A stretch of 64,000 nucleotides of DNA from an uncultured bacterium (GTDB lineage: Bacteria; Elusimicrobiota; Elusimicrobia; Elusimicrobiales; Elusimicrobiaceae): positions 109,045 through 173,044 of the forward strand of contig CASEVJ010000003.1 of the NCBI GenBank assembly GCA_949291365.1. Direction: 5' to 3'. Under the pieces are notes generated by a model that did no database searches, had not been told where the DNA came from, and worked only from the letters and a program-made list of their open reading frames with translations. The position numbers and the translations under genes are program-made. Below, piece after piece: positions 26,683 to 36,061 of this stretch (its first letter is position 1; every line of letters begins with the position of its first letter).

Positions 26683-27744
26683 ATGGACGCAAACAAACAG
26701 AAAGCATTGGATTTGGCCCTGGGGCAGATTGAAAAGGCCTTCGGCAAAGAAGCCATCACCACCCTGGGCAGTGCAAACGTCAAAAAAGTGGACGCTATCC
26801 CAACCGGTGCCCTGTCGTTGGACTTGGCGCTGGGCGTAGGCGGCATTCCGCGCGGCCGCGTTATAGAAGTGTACGGGCCGGAAGCAGGCGGCAAGACAAC
26901 GCTGTCTTTGCATGTGGCGGCCCAAGCGCAGAAAAACGGCGGCGTGGTGGCGTTCATTGACGCAGAGCACGCTTTAGACCCGGTGTACGCTTCTTCTATT
27001 GGGGTGAATGTGGACGAACTGCTCATCTCCCAGCCGGACTCGGGCGAGCAGGCCCTGGAAATTGCCGAAAAGCTGGTGCGTTCCGGCGCGGTGGATTTGA
27101 TTATTATTGACTCTGTGGCCGCCCTGGTGCCCAAAGCGGAAATTGAAGGCGAAATGGGCGACGCACACGTCGGCCTGCAGGCCCGCCTGATGAGCCAGGC
27201 CCTGCGCAAGCTGACCAGCATTTTAAATAAAACCAAAACGAGCATTATTTTCATTAACCAGCTGCGCCAGAAAATCGGCGTCATGTTTGGCAATCCGGAG
27301 ACCACGCCGGGCGGCTTGGCCCTGAAATTTTACTCGTCCGTACGCATTGATGTACGCCGCATTGAAAACCTGAAAAAAGGAGACGAAATCATCGGCACCC
27401 GCGTACGCGCCAAAGTGACCAAAAACAAAGTAGCCCCCCCGTACCGCCAGGCCGAATTTACCATGCTGCACGGGGAAGGCATTTCCCGCGAAGCGTGCCT
27501 GCTTGACAAAGGCGTAGAGTCGGGCATTTTGGAAAAAAGCGGCAGCTGGTTTATCTATGGCGATGAGAAATTGGGCCAAGGCGCAGAAAACGCCCGCCAG
27601 TATTTAAAAGACAACCCGCAGCTGGCGGCTGAAATAGAGGACAAACTTTACGTCAAATATTTAGGCCACCACTACAACGGCGGCAAAGCCGAAGCCGAAG
27701 AAAAACCGGCCGAAGCCAAAGCGCCTAAAACTGCCAAAAAATAA
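26683..27744 (+). CDS. recA: Recombinase RecA
   Basis: RecA (353 aa) coats single-stranded DNA for homologous pairing and triggers SOS. Walker A reads [11 protein letters not shown] near residue 66 (usual GPESSGKTT; the variation keeps GKT), then [69 protein letters not shown], and C-terminal GLEHSG-like end replaced by a Lys/Ala/Glu tail. Shine-Dalgarno GGAGGG lies just before ATG 26683. It follows clpC by 24 nt without a terminator, so co-transcription is possible. No LexA box was recognised. Confidence 0.97.
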   Translation: MDANKQKALDLALGQIEKAFGKEAITTLGSANVKKVDAIPTGALSLDLALGVGGIPRGRVIEVYGPEAGGKTTLSLHVAAQAQKNGGVVAFIDAEHALDPVYASSIGVNVDELLISQPDSGEQALEIAEKLVRSGAVDLIIIDSVAALVPKAEIEGEMGDAHVGLQARLMSQALRKLTSILNKTKTSIIFINQLRQKIGVMFGNPETTPGGLALKFYSSVRIDVRRIENLKKGDEIIGTRVRAKVTKNKVAPPYRQAEFTMLHGEGISREACLLDKGVESGILEKSGSWFIYGDEKLGQGAENARQYLKDNPQLAAEIEDKLYVKYLGHHYNGGKAEAEEKPAEAKAPKTAKK

Positions 27745-27760
27745 GTTCTGCCCAAATAAA

Positions 27761-27789
27761 AATGCCCCGCTGGCAGCGGGGCATTTTTT
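27761..27789 (+). terminator. Terminator after recA
   Basis: AATGCCCCGCT-GGC-AGCGGGGCATT followed by TTTT, 17 nt past the recA stop. Confidence 0.9.
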
Positions 27790-28000
27790 AATAACAACAA
27801 CATCCGTCATAACCCACATCGGGCCAAATTTTCTATCGGTTTCGTAGAAGGTGTTTTTATAAATTAGTTTTCCGGGCGGCTGTTTATGGGGCTATTAGCC
27901 CCCTGAAGCCCTTGCGTAAAAATCTGTATTAAAAACGTCTCTTTTATCTCCCTTTTAGCATTCTTTCCAGGAGACTGCCATTTCCCATTTCAACATAAAA
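27790..28000. other. Intergenic DNA between recA and the prepilin gene
   Basis: No gene seen. One small hairpin, GGGGCTATTAGCCCC around 27883-27903, has no U-run. The rest is unstructured by eye. Confidence 0.5.
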
Positions 28001-28026
28001 ATACCCCGGGCAAAAGCCCGGGGATT
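28001..28026 (-). terminator. Terminator of the prepilin gene
   Basis: CCCCGGGC-AAAA-GCCCGGGG; on minus it runs into TATTTTTAT. 26 nt past the stop at 28052. Confidence 0.85.
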
Positions 28027-28051
28027 AAGTAAAAAACAGCACTTCTTTTGC

Positions 28052-28546
28052 TCACCCTTTTCTTATGCTGTCCAAAATATAATCTTCCATATACTTATAT
28101 TTTTCAGGGAAATAACCCGTGGCACCCCAGCCATTCTGGCTACGTGTTATATATATGTTGTAGTCGCCGCCGCTAGTACTGGTACTGTTTTTTTCCAATC
28201 TGTAGACAAATATTTGTCCTCCGCCCGTCCATGTCATGGGCCAGTACCAAAAGTGGTCTGTCTTATAATAAGAGCCGTCCACATCTCCACTGCTTAACTC
28301 TTCTTCCATAATATTAAGAAATGTAGCTGTATCAGAAGACGTCAACTCCCCTTGTTCTAAAATATACAAATCAATAGCCCTCTGCATAGCAGCCACATCC
28401 GTCAGCATTTGAGAAGCACGGGCCTTTTCCACCGCTTTGGTATACTGTGGCAAAGCCACCGCCGCCAAGATACCAATAATCAGCACCACTACCAGCAGTT
28501 CTATTAGCGTAAAACCGCCTAAATACCCTTTAGAGCTTTTTTTCAT
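28052..28546 (-). CDS. Type IV prepilin-like protein (PilE-type N-terminus)
   Basis: A 164-residue prepilin. A short basic leader ends in GlyGly before FTLIELLVVVLIIGIL, the class III signal cut by prepilin peptidase PilD, with Glu at mature position 5. The hydrophobic helix continues as AAVALPQYTKAVEKARASQ, a pattern typical of the very numerous prepilin-like proteins of Elusimicrobium. The globular part (residues 60-164) is Ser/Thr/Gly- and Trp/Tyr-rich and has no Cys pair. The gene stands alone; no pilus assembly gene adjoins it. pilT is 8 kb away. It may be a minor pilin, a pseudopilin or a type II secretion-like subunit. Confidence 0.85.
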   Translation of the reverse strand: MKKSSKGYLGGFTLIELLVVVLIIGILAAVALPQYTKAVEKARASQMLTDVAAMQRAIDLYILEQGELTSSDTATFLNIMEEELSSGDVDGSYYKTDHFWYWPMTWTGGGQIFVYRLEKNSTSTSGGDYNIYITRSQNGWGATGYFPEKYKYMEDYILDSIRKG

Positions 28547-28726
28547 AAAGAAACCCCTTTTTGATAATTTTTGTTTATATTTATAGTATAAGAAAAAATT
28601 TTTATCTTAACAATCTGCCCCCTTTTGCAAGAGGGCAGAATACCTCACAAAAAATCTATAATGTAATATTATGTTAACCACAGGCCGGGGAAACCCGCCG
28701 CATAGGGGCCACACGGACTATTTTAT

Positions 28727-29617
28727 ATGAATGACACTTTATTGCAGGATTTCCAAAGCCACCTTAGCTTTGAGCGCCAATTAAGCCCCAATACGCTGGC
28801 AGCATATGTGGCGGACGTGGCGCATTATCTGGAATACTGCACCGCCGCGGAACAAAACCCCGCCGCCATAGAGCCGGCTTTTTTAGACCAATACACCTAC
28901 CAGCTGCGCGTGATAGAAAAATTATCCGCCGCCAGCGTATTTCGCAAGCTGGAAGCGGTCAAATGTTTTTACAAATTTTTGCTTTTGGAAGGGCGCCTGC
29001 AGCAAGACCCCACCCGTTTTTTAAAATCTCCCAAATTACCGCAGCGTATGCCGCAGCAGCTTTCCCGCCAGGAAATGGAGCGGCTGCTGTCCTATCCGGC
29101 GGAAAAATTTGACGAGGTGCGCACCCTGACTATCGTAGAGCTGTTATATGCCGCCGGGCTGCGCGTGAGCGAACTGATTAACCTTCAGCTGGAAAATGTA
29201 GACGTAAACGAGGGCTGGGTGCTGGCCTTTGGAAAAGGCGGCAAACAGCGTTTTGTCCCTCTTCACCCGACCTGCTGCCAACGCTTAAAATATTATTTAT
29301 CAGTGCGGGAAGCGCACTTTGCCAGCAAGAGCGATGTGGGCTCGGAGCTGTTTTTAAACCGAAACGGCAAAAAAATCAGCCGCCAAAGCGTGTGGAAAGA
29401 TTTAGCCGCACTGGGCCGCAAGGCCGGTATTTCCCAGCCCTTGCACCCCCACTTATTCCGCCACACCTTTGCCAGCCACCTGTTGCAAGGCGGGGCGGAT
29501 TTGCGCAGTTTGCAGGAAATGCTGGGCCATGCCAATTTGACCACCACACAGATTTATACCCATTTAGACGTAAGCGACCTGAAAGAAAAACACAAAAAAT
29601 TCCACCCGCGCGGCTAA
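28727..29617 (+). CDS. xerD: Tyrosine recombinase XerC/XerD
   Basis: Site-specific recombinase (296 aa) that resolves chromosome dimers at dif. The N-terminal SAM-like core-binding domain (FQSHLSFERQLSPNTLAAYVADV) is followed by the catalytic domain with Arg in AAGLRVSELINL, Lys in GKGGKQRFVPL, HLFRHTFASHLL and LGHANLTTTQIYTH, i.e. the R-K-H-R-H-Y set. Length and base composition are like the neighbours, so it looks like a housekeeping Xer and not an element integrase. XerC and XerD cannot be told apart here. No clear Shine-Dalgarno; a TATAAT about 65 nt upstream may be the promoter. Confidence 0.9.
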   Translation: MNDTLLQDFQSHLSFERQLSPNTLAAYVADVAHYLEYCTAAEQNPAAIEPAFLDQYTYQLRVIEKLSAASVFRKLEAVKCFYKFLLLEGRLQQDPTRFLKSPKLPQRMPQQLSRQEMERLLSYPAEKFDEVRTLTIVELLYAAGLRVSELINLQLENVDVNEGWVLAFGKGGKQRFVPLHPTCCQRLKYYLSVREAHFASKSDVGSELFLNRNGKKISRQSVWKDLAALGRKAGISQPLHPHLFRHTFASHLLQGGADLRSLQEMLGHANLTTTQIYTHLDVSDLKEKHKKFHPRG

Positions 29618-29670
29618 ATCTGGCCCGCGCCCAAACCGCCGCTGCCCCTCTGTATTTTCCCCCTGAAAAT

Positions 29671-29688
29671 TGTTAGAATAAACCTATG
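29671..29688 (+). promoter_or_regulatory. Extended -10 promoter of leuS, predicted leaderless start
   Basis: TGT-TAGAAT, hexamer 29674-29679, 6 nt before ATG 29686; no Shine-Dalgarno. Confidence 0.6.
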
Positions 29689-32199
29689 AGTACCGATAAC
29701 ATCCAAGACATTGACAAAAAACAACAAGCGCGCTGGGAAAAAGAAAATCTCTTTGCCAGCCCCCGCATGCCCAAAGGCAAAAAATTCTATTGCTTGGACA
29801 TGTTTCCTTACCCGTCGGGAGCGGGTTTGCATGTAGGTCACCCGGAAGGGTATACCGCTTCTGACATACTAACGCGCTTTAAACTAATGAACGGATTTGA
29901 CGTACTCCACCCCATGGGCTGGGACGCCTTTGGCCTGCCGGCGGAAAACTATGCTATCGCCACCGGCATTCACCCGGCTATTACCACACAGAAAAATGTG
30001 GACAATTTCCGCCGCCAGATTAAATCGTTGGGGCTGGCTTACGACTGGAACCGGGAAATTAACACCACCGACCCCAATTACTACAAATGGACGCAGTGGA
30101 TTTTCCTGCAGCTTTTTAAAAAAGGGCTGGCTTATGAATCCACCGTGCCCATAAACTGGTGCCCTTCCTGCAAAACGGGGCTTGCCAACGAGGAAGTATT
30201 CAACGGCAAATGCGAACGCTGCGGCCACCCCATTGAACGCAAAAAACTGCGCCAGTGGATTTTGAAAATTACGGATTATGCCGAACGGCTGCTGGCAGAT
30301 TTGGACGGGCTGGATTGGCCCGAAAGTACCCTGCAAATGCAGAAAAACTGGATTGGCAAAAGCAAAGGGGCGGAAATTATCTTCCAAGTAGACGGCACCA
30401 AAGACAAACTGACTGTTTTTACTACCCGGCCGGATACGCTTTTCGGGGCGACGTATATGGTCGTCTCTCCGGAGCACCCCATTTTGCAGCGCATTGTGAC
30501 GCCGGAGCAAAAAGACGCCGTAGCCGACTATCAGGCGCAGGCCGCCTCTAAAAGCGATTTGGAACGCGCCGATTTAAATAAAGACAAAACCGGCGTATTT
30601 ACCGGCGCTTATGCCGTCAACCCGGTTAACGGCAAAAAAATCCCTATCTGGACATCGGACTATGTGCTGATGGGCTATGGCACCGGCGCCATTATGGCCG
30701 TGCCGGCGCACGACGAGCGTGACTATGCCTTTGCCAAAAAATTCGGCTTGGAAATCATAGAAGTTATCAAATCCGAGCAAGGCGTCAAAGAGGCCGCCTT
30801 TACCGGAGACGGGGAGCTGGTCAATTCCGGCTTTTTAGACGGACTTCGCGTACGCGAATCCAAAGCCAAAATGATTGAATGGCTGAAAGAAAAAGGCGTA
30901 GGCCAAGGCAAGACTACTTATAAACTGCGCGACTGGGTGTTTGCCCGCCAGCGCTACTGGGGCGAGCCCATTCCGCTGGTACATTGTGAAAAATGCGGTG
31001 TGGTGCCCCTGCCGGAAGAGCAGCTGCCGCTGAAACTGCCTGATATGAAAAATTTTGAGCCGTCCGGCACCGGAGAGTCCCCGTTGGCAAACGCCGCCGA
31101 ATGGCTCAATACCACCTGCCCCAAATGCGGTGGAGCGGCCAAACGGGAAACCAACACCATGCCGCAGTGGGCCGGCTCCTGCTGGTATTATCTGCGCTAT
31201 ATGGATCCGCACAATGACCAGGCGCTGGTAGACCCGGAAATAGAAAAGGCCTACGGCCCGGTGGATTGCTACATTGGCGGGGCGGAGCATGCGGTGCTGC
31301 ACCTGCTGTATGCACGCTTTTGGCACAAAGTGCTTTATGATTTGGGCGTTGTGCATACCAAAGAGCCATTCCAAAAGCTGCGTCACCAAGGCATGATTTT
31401 GGCTTTTTCGTACCGCGACAAAATGGGCGCTTACCACGGCTATGAAGATATAGATTTCAAAGACGGCAAGGCCTTCTTAAAAGCCACCGGGGAAGAGCTT
31501 TCTCCCATGGTGGAAAAAATGTCTAAATCCAAGAAAAACGTCATCAATCCAGACGACATTCTTTCCCAGTACGGGGCCGACGCATTCCGTATGTATGAAA
31601 TGTTTATGGGGCCCTTTGAAGCCAGCAAACCCTGGGACATGAAAGGCATTGAAGGCATAGCCCGTTTCCTGCGGCGCATTATGGCGTGGAATGATTCTGT
31701 TAAATTGACTACCGCCAGCAACCCCAAGGAAATTGAAATTTTGAAGAACAAAACCGTAGCCAAAGTGACGGAAGACATTGAAACTTTCCACTTTAATACG
31801 GCTATTTCTTCGCTGATGGTGATGTTTAACGAAATCAGCAAATTGGAAACCATCAGCCAGGATACCTTTGACACGTTTCTCAAACTGCTGCACCCGTTTG
31901 CGCCGCATATTACCGAAGAAATCTGGCAAACCAGCGGCCACAGCGGCTTTTTAGTCAAACAACCTTGGCCGAAAGCCGATGCAGACCTGATTTCCCAGGA
32001 AACGGTGGAAGTGGCCATACAGGTAAACGGCAAAGTACGCGACCGTATCAAAATATCTGCCAGTGCGTCTAAAGAAGAAATGGAAAAAGCAGCCCTAGCT
32101 TGCGAAAAAATCAAACGCAATTTGGAAGGCATGGAAATCAAGAAAATTATTGTCGTGCCGGCCCGTATTATCAGCATTATCGCCGCGCCGAAAAAGTAA
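29686..32199 (+). CDS. leuS: Leucyl-tRNA synthetase
   Basis: LeuRS (837 aa) charges tRNA-Leu. HVGH in [24 protein letters not shown] motif near residue 47, zinc knuckle [13 protein letters not shown]...[13 protein letters not shown]1 editing domain (about 225-420; [15 protein letters not shown], the TRPDT and [15 protein letters not shown] motifs), [22 protein letters not shown] near 610 and an anticodon-binding C-terminus. It is the bacterial type. It starts the leuS-lptE-holA cluster, 9 nt before lptE, the same order as in E. coli. Confidence 0.97.
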   Translation: MSTDNIQDIDKKQQARWEKENLFASPRMPKGKKFYCLDMFPYPSGAGLHVGHPEGYTASDILTRFKLMNGFDVLHPMGWDAFGLPAENYAIATGIHPAITTQKNVDNFRRQIKSLGLAYDWNREINTTDPNYYKWTQWIFLQLFKKGLAYESTVPINWCPSCKTGLANEEVFNGKCERCGHPIERKKLRQWILKITDYAERLLADLDGLDWPESTLQMQKNWIGKSKGAEIIFQVDGTKDKLTVFTTRPDTLFGATYMVVSPEHPILQRIVTPEQKDAVADYQAQAASKSDLERADLNKDKTGVFTGAYAVNPVNGKKIPIWTSDYVLMGYGTGAIMAVPAHDERDYAFAKKFGLEIIEVIKSEQGVKEAAFTGDGELVNSGFLDGLRVRESKAKMIEWLKEKGVGQGKTTYKLRDWVFARQRYWGEPIPLVHCEKCGVVPLPEEQLPLKLPDMKNFEPSGTGESPLANAAEWLNTTCPKCGGAAKRETNTMPQWAGSCWYYLRYMDPHNDQALVDPEIEKAYGPVDCYIGGAEHAVLHLLYARFWHKVLYDLGVVHTKEPFQKLRHQGMILAFSYRDKMGAYHGYEDIDFKDGKAFLKATGEELSPMVEKMSKSKKNVINPDDILSQYGADAFRMYEMFMGPFEASKPWDMKGIEGIARFLRRIMAWNDSVKLTTASNPKEIEILKNKTVAKVTEDIETFHFNTAISSLMVMFNEISKLETISQDTFDTFLKLLHPFAPHITEEIWQTSGHSGFLVKQPWPKADADLISQETVEVAIQVNGKVRDRIKISASASKEEMEKAALACEKIKRNLEGMEIKKIIVVPARIISIIAAPKK

Positions 32200-32208
32200 G
32201 GAGGAATC

Positions 32209-32790
32209 ATGAAAAAATTACTTTTGCCCGCTTTGTGCGCCTTGCTGACGCTGGCCTGCGGCACGGAAGGGGCTTACTATAAACCCCAGGCACAGATTAT
32301 GCCCCAGCATATTAAAAAAATTGCAGTGCGTCCTATCCTAAACAAAACCGAAATTTTTGCTATGGAGGACAAGCTGTATTTGGCCCTGTACGATGAATTT
32401 TTGAAAAACGGAAGTTACCAAATCGTCAGCGAAGACAACGGCGCCGAGGGCGTCATCGTCACTACCATTACCCGCTATTTAAACGTACCAGTGCAGTATG
32501 ACAGCCAGTTAATCCCCACCGTGTACAAAATGGATGTATGGCTGGACGTGGTGCTGATGGATAAATCCACCAATACCCCCGTCTGGCGTGAGCCGGCCTT
32601 TTTGGGCACGCAAACCTATTCCGCTTCCACACTGCCGGGCGGGCTGACCGAACAGCAGGCGCGTGAACGCGTGTGGGAAAAGCTCTCTAAAGACATTGTC
32701 AAACGTACGGTGGACGGCTTTGGCTCTGTGATGAGCGAAAATAAAAAGAAAGTCATGCAAAATCCCGAATACACCACCATTACCCAATAA
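32209..32790 (+). CDS. lptE: LptE-like LPS-assembly lipoprotein
   Basis: Predicted outer-membrane lipoprotein of 193 aa. The signal peptide ends in LLTLAC with lipid-carrying Cys17 followed by Gly, so no inner-membrane retention Asp. Mature features KIAVRPILNKTE, FLKNGSYQIVSEDNGAEGVIVTTITRYLN and Y-K-M-D-V-W-L-D-V-V-L-M-D resemble LptE, the plug of the LptD transporter for lipopolysaccharide. Sequence identity in this family is always low; the position between leuS and holA, as in E. coli leuS-lptE-holA, is strong support. Shine-Dalgarno AAGGAGG is excellent. It shares 1 nt with holA. Confidence 0.82.
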   Translation: MKKLLLPALCALLTLACGTEGAYYKPQAQIMPQHIKKIAVRPILNKTEIFAMEDKLYLALYDEFLKNGSYQIVSEDNGAEGVIVTTITRYLNVPVQYDSQLIPTVYKMDVWLDVVLMDKSTNTPVWREPAFLGTQTYSASTLPGGLTEQQARERVWEKLSKDIVKRTVDGFGSVMSENKKKVMQNPEYTTITQ

Positions 32791-33803
32791 TGCCCAAAAC
32801 CACCGCGGCCAAATTGGCGCAAGCTATTGCCAAGAACGATATTTCCCCCGTCTATTTGCTGACGGGGGAAGATTTGTTCCGCAAGCAGGAAATTATCCTC
32901 CAGATTACCGCCGCCGTGCACCCGGATGATTTTAATATCTATTCCTCTTCCGCCGATAAGGCGGACTTGGGCGAAGCGCTGGCTCTGGCCAACACCGCTC
33001 CGGTTTTTTCAGACCGGCGGTTGGTCATTTTAACCGGTATTGAAAAACTGCGCAAAGAGCCCAAAGAAGCCCTTATCCATTATCTGGAAAACCCGCTAGA
33101 TACTACCGTATTGGTGCTGACGCACGATGACAGCAAAAAATTTAAAACGGAAAAATCCCTCGCTGCCGCTGCCGCCGCCAACGGGCAAACCGCCAACTTT
33201 GATGAATTAAAACAGGAAGAACTAGCCCAGTGGGTCAAAAACCGCCTAAAAGAACAGGGGCTAAACGGCACTTTTGAAGCGGTGGAAACGCTGTGTGAGG
33301 CCGTAGGCGGGGATTTGAATGCACTGGCACAGGAGATAGAAAAGCTCTCCCTCTACACCGCCGACCGAGCCGATAAAAACATTTCCAAAGAAGATGTTTT
33401 AGCCGGCATAGGTTTTTCTAAAGAAGAAAATCCTTTTGCTCTTTCCAATGCCGTGCAATATATGAATAGAGACCGCGCCTTGGCCTTAACCGACAAGCTG
33501 CTTGAAAGCGGGGAAGACCCCGTATCCGTTTTGGGCAAAATCACGTATCCCGTGCTTAAAATGGCCCGCATCAAACGCATGGTCAATGCTGGCATGGCTC
33601 CGGCGGAAATTACACGTGCGGCAGGACTGATGTTTTGGGAAAGCAGTTTAATTAACAATGCACGCCGCTTTCCTTCCGAAGAAACGTTTATCCGCACATT
33701 AGACCGCATTATAGAAACGGACAAGGCCTTCAAAACTTCTACCGCCTCTGACCCCAAAACTGCTATAAAAGGGGTATTGCTCACGCTCTTTCCCCACAAA
33801 TAA
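32790..33803 (+). CDS. holA: DNA polymerase III delta subunit
   Basis: Clamp-loader delta subunit (337 aa) that binds and opens the beta sliding clamp. Recognised by ISPVYLLTGEDLFRKQEII at the N-terminus, FSDRRLVILTGIEKLRKEPKEAL, VLVLTHDDSKKFKT, the middle helical region LCEAVGGDLNALAQEIEKLSLY and the C-terminal collar (ALALTDKLLESGEDPVSVLGKI). No functional P-loop is expected in delta. It is translationally coupled to lptE (TAATG). Partner delta' is at 21705. Confidence 0.9.
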   Translation: MPKTTAAKLAQAIAKNDISPVYLLTGEDLFRKQEIILQITAAVHPDDFNIYSSSADKADLGEALALANTAPVFSDRRLVILTGIEKLRKEPKEALIHYLENPLDTTVLVLTHDDSKKFKTEKSLAAAAAANGQTANFDELKQEELAQWVKNRLKEQGLNGTFEAVETLCEAVGGDLNALAQEIEKLSLYTADRADKNISKEDVLAGIGFSKEENPFALSNAVQYMNRDRALALTDKLLESGEDPVSVLGKITYPVLKMARIKRMVNAGMAPAEITRAAGLMFWESSLINNARRFPSEETFIRTLDRIIETDKAFKTSTASDPKTAIKGVLLTLFPHK

Positions 33804-33997
33804 TTACTTCGCAGACAGCCCCAACACACCGGCTTATGCCCCGCACGCTATTGCCAATCATTTCCCGGTGCTGCCCGTTTGCAGTCACTGCCACATGCCC
33901 CGGCTAAAAGGCGAAGTGCTTTATTTTTAAAAATATGTCCAAGTAATTTGTATCCGGTGCAGAACAGTGGGAAAATTTCTCTATCTAAAACACAGCC

Positions 33998-34158
33998 AAA
34001 CGGGCACAAAAGGAGTTGCTGAGGAACCCCCCACCCTAAAGAGGAACCCCACACGCGGGCCCAAACGAGCACAAAAAGAGCCGATGAGTAACACCCCAGC
34101 CCAGAAGAGGAGCCCCATGCCGGCACAAACGGGCACAAAAGGGGCTGCCGGCCCCCGC
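33998..34158. repeat. Imperfect ~65-bp tandem repeat, about 2.5 copies
   Basis: The start of the unit, AAACGGGCACAAAAGG or a close variant, occurs at 33998, 34063 and 34127, so the period is 64-65 bp. Each unit continues with a Pu-rich then CCCC-rich half. Copies differ by about a fifth to a third of positions. The surrounding 33804-34184 interval between holA and rpsT holds no convincing gene; short frames on both strands only translate the repeat. Confidence 0.7.
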
Positions 34159-34184
34159 CCTAACACGCCGGACAAATGGCAATA

Positions 34185-34212
34185 AAAAACCCGCGCATTT
34201 AGGCGCGGGTTA
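34185..34212 (-). terminator. Terminator of rpsT
   Basis: ACCCGCGC-ATTTAG-GCGCGGGT; on minus it is followed by TTTTTTATT. 17 nt past the rpsT stop. Confidence 0.85.
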
Positions 34213-34228
34213 AATACAAAAAAACCGT

Positions 34229-34540
34229 TTATTTGGCTTTAGCGGCGGCTTTTTTGGCCGGGGCTTTTTTGCCTTTATTCACGGCTTTAGCCAAGCGCGA
34301 TTTTTTGCGCGCGGCAGTTTTCCAGTGAATGGTTTTTTTCTTGGCGGCCTTATCAATGCTAGAAGCAGCGGCTTTCAAGTCTTCCGCCACGGTGGCGGCT
34401 TCGGCCTTGACGGCGGCGAGCACCTTTTTGGTGGCGGTGCGCACTTTTTTCATCAGGCCTTTGTTCTGGGAAGTTCTCTTCTCAGCTTGTCTTTGCGCTT
34501 TTAAAGCGCCGGTATGTCTTCCGGTTTTCAATTTTGCCAT
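34229..34540 (-). CDS. rpsT: 30S ribosomal protein S20
   Basis: S20 (103 aa) binds 16S rRNA early in 30S assembly. Typical are SAxKR-like N-terminus replaced here by MAKLKTGRHTGALKAQRQ, NKGLMKKVRTATKKVLAAVK and AAKKKTIHWKTAARKKSRLAKAVNK. It is longer than usual (85-90 aa) because of a Lys/Ala tail. A GAGGAAA site lies 10 nt before ATG 34540, and a TAAAAT box is about 40 nt upstream. Single-gene unit, divergent from uvrC. Confidence 0.93.
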   Translation of the reverse strand: MAKLKTGRHTGALKAQRQAEKRTSQNKGLMKKVRTATKKVLAAVKAEAATVAEDLKAAASSIDKAAKKKTIHWKTAARKKSRLAKAVNKGKKAPAKKAAAKAK

Positions 34541-34685
34541 TGTACTTTTTTCCTCGCGAGAAAATCTCTCTTGGTATATATTTTACCCTATTTGGAGAAC
34601 GGGGTCAAATTTCCACCGCCGCAGAGCCCCTCTATCCTTTTCCGCTCCGCGTTTCCTTATCCGCTTTTGGCCCAGCGGGATTAAA

Positions 34686-34702
34686 TGTTAGAATAAGGCA
34701 TG
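34686..34702 (+). promoter_or_regulatory. Extended -10 promoter of uvrC, predicted leaderless start
   Basis: TGT-TAGAAT, hexamer 34689-34694, 5 nt before ATG 34700. A weak TTGGCC lies 16 nt upstream of the hexamer. No Shine-Dalgarno. Confidence 0.6.
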
Positions 34703-36061
34703 GATCCCAGAATAGAACTGCTGCCTAAAAAACCCGGCGTATACATCATGCGTTCCCGAGAGGGAACGGTCATTTACGTCGGCAAAGCCAAAAATCTTTC
34801 CGACCGGGTCAAGCAATATTTCCAAGACAGCAACCTCTATTCCCGCGGCTGGAAGCTACCCAGCTTGCTGCCGCTTATCTGGAAAATAGATTATGTCACC
34901 ACCGCTTCCGAGCGCGATGCTTTCGTGCTGGAAGAAAAACTAATAAAAAAATACCAGCCCTTTTTTAATTCTCTGGGCAAAGACGACAAACGCTATCCTT
35001 TTCTGAAGCTCTCCCTGTCGGAAGATTTCCCCCGCTTATCCGTCGTGCGCAAACGCACACCGGGAAAAGATTTATATTTCGGCCCATATCCCAAATCCAG
35101 CATGGTGCGCAGTTTGATGCGCTTTTTATGGAAAAGCAAATACGCCCCGCTGCGCCCGTGCAAATGGAGTTTCTCCCGCCAAAAACCGCTGGAAGAACGC
35201 AAGATAAATTCGTGTCTATATTTCCACACTGGTTTATGCCCGGCCCCCTGCGCAGGCAAAACATCCTATGAGGATTACCGCCAAATCGCCCAGCGAATGG
35301 CCTTGTTTTTGGAAGGGGATTTTACGGAAATCTCCCAAAAAATCACCTCCCAAATGAAACAATGTTCCGACGCTATGGAGTATGAAAAAGCGGCTGTGTA
35401 CCGCAATTTTCTGCAAGCCCTTGAACACATGCGAGAGCGGGTAGTCGTCAGCCAGTATAAAGACGAAAAAATCAGCCAGGCCATTGCCAATTCCGATAAA
35501 TTAAAACGCCTGGCTCATATTGTAGGATTAACGCGTCTGCCGGCGCATATAGAAGCGTTTGACAACTCCCATTTGTTTGGACGGGAGGCGGTGGGCTGTA
35601 TGGTGTGCTATATTAACGGCGAAAAAAACCACGAGCATTACCGCCGCTTTAAAATCCGCTCCCCGCTTCCCAAATCCGGCGGGAGCGATTTTACCATGAT
35701 GCAGGAAAGCGTTTTCCGCCGCCTGCGCCAAATCAAGAGAGACCCCGCCCAAAAACCCGATTTGTTCCTTTTGGACGGCGGCAAGGCCCAAATCACCGCG
35801 GCCCTAAACGCGTGTGAAAAAGCGGGGCTGTATATTCCCATGATTTCCCTGGCTGAAACCCATGAAGGCATTTATGTTCCCGGGCAGGAAAACAGCATTA
35901 AACTGCCGCTGGGAGACCCGGCCTTAAACCTGCTTATGGAAATACGCGACGAAGTGCACCGCTTTGCCGTTACCTATCACCGCAAACTGCGCGACAAGGC
36001 CTCTATCTCCAACGAAGGGCACCTGCCAGCCGGCCCGGCAGAAAAACAATCCAAGCCCTAA
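34700..36061 (+). CDS. uvrC: Shortened UvrC-like excinuclease subunit
   Basis: UvrC makes both cuts in nucleotide excision repair. This protein has 453 aa, while usual UvrC has about 600. Present: GIY-YIG domain (PGVYIMRSREGTVIYVGKAKNL, residues 12-33, with KKYQPFFNSL), the Cys cluster CLYFHTGLCPAPCAG, a UVR helix pair (AMEYEKAAVYRNFLQALEHM, about 235-255), then directly the RNase-H-like nuclease core: FDNSH, LLDGGKAQI and HRFAVTYHRK keep the catalytic Asp, Asp and His. Missing: about 100 residues between UVR and FDNSH, and the whole C-terminal helix-hairpin-helix pair; the frame ends about 20 residues after HRK. It may be a natural minimal UvrC or a paralogue. Confidence 0.82.
   Translation: MDPRIELLPKKPGVYIMRSREGTVIYVGKAKNLSDRVKQYFQDSNLYSRGWKLPSLLPLIWKIDYVTTASERDAFVLEEKLIKKYQPFFNSLGKDDKRYPFLKLSLSEDFPRLSVVRKRTPGKDLYFGPYPKSSMVRSLMRFLWKSKYAPLRPCKWSFSRQKPLEERKINSCLYFHTGLCPAPCAGKTSYEDYRQIAQRMALFLEGDFTEISQKITSQMKQCSDAMEYEKAAVYRNFLQALEHMRERVVVSQYKDEKISQAIANSDKLKRLAHIVGLTRLPAHIEAFDNSHLFGREAVGCMVCYINGEKNHEHYRRFKIRSPLPKSGGSDFTMMQESVFRRLRQIKRDPAQKPDLFLLDGGKAQITAALNACEKAGLYIPMISLAETHEGIYVPGQENSIKLPLGDPALNLLMEIRDEVHRFAVTYHRKLRDKASISNEGHLPAGPAEKQSKP

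Noticed and set aside
28727..29617. xerD as integrase of a mobile element
   Set aside because: Housekeeping length and composition, no attachment sites or cargo beside it.
33998..34158. Possible CRISPR array
   Set aside because: The unit is too long, not constant between copies, and there are no unique spacers or cas genes.
33967..34185. 72-codon plus frame and a 96-codon minus frame over the tandem repeat
   Set aside because: Both only translate the 65-bp repeat, lack ribosome sites, and the minus frame has biased Leu/Val/Gly content expected from antisense repeat DNA.
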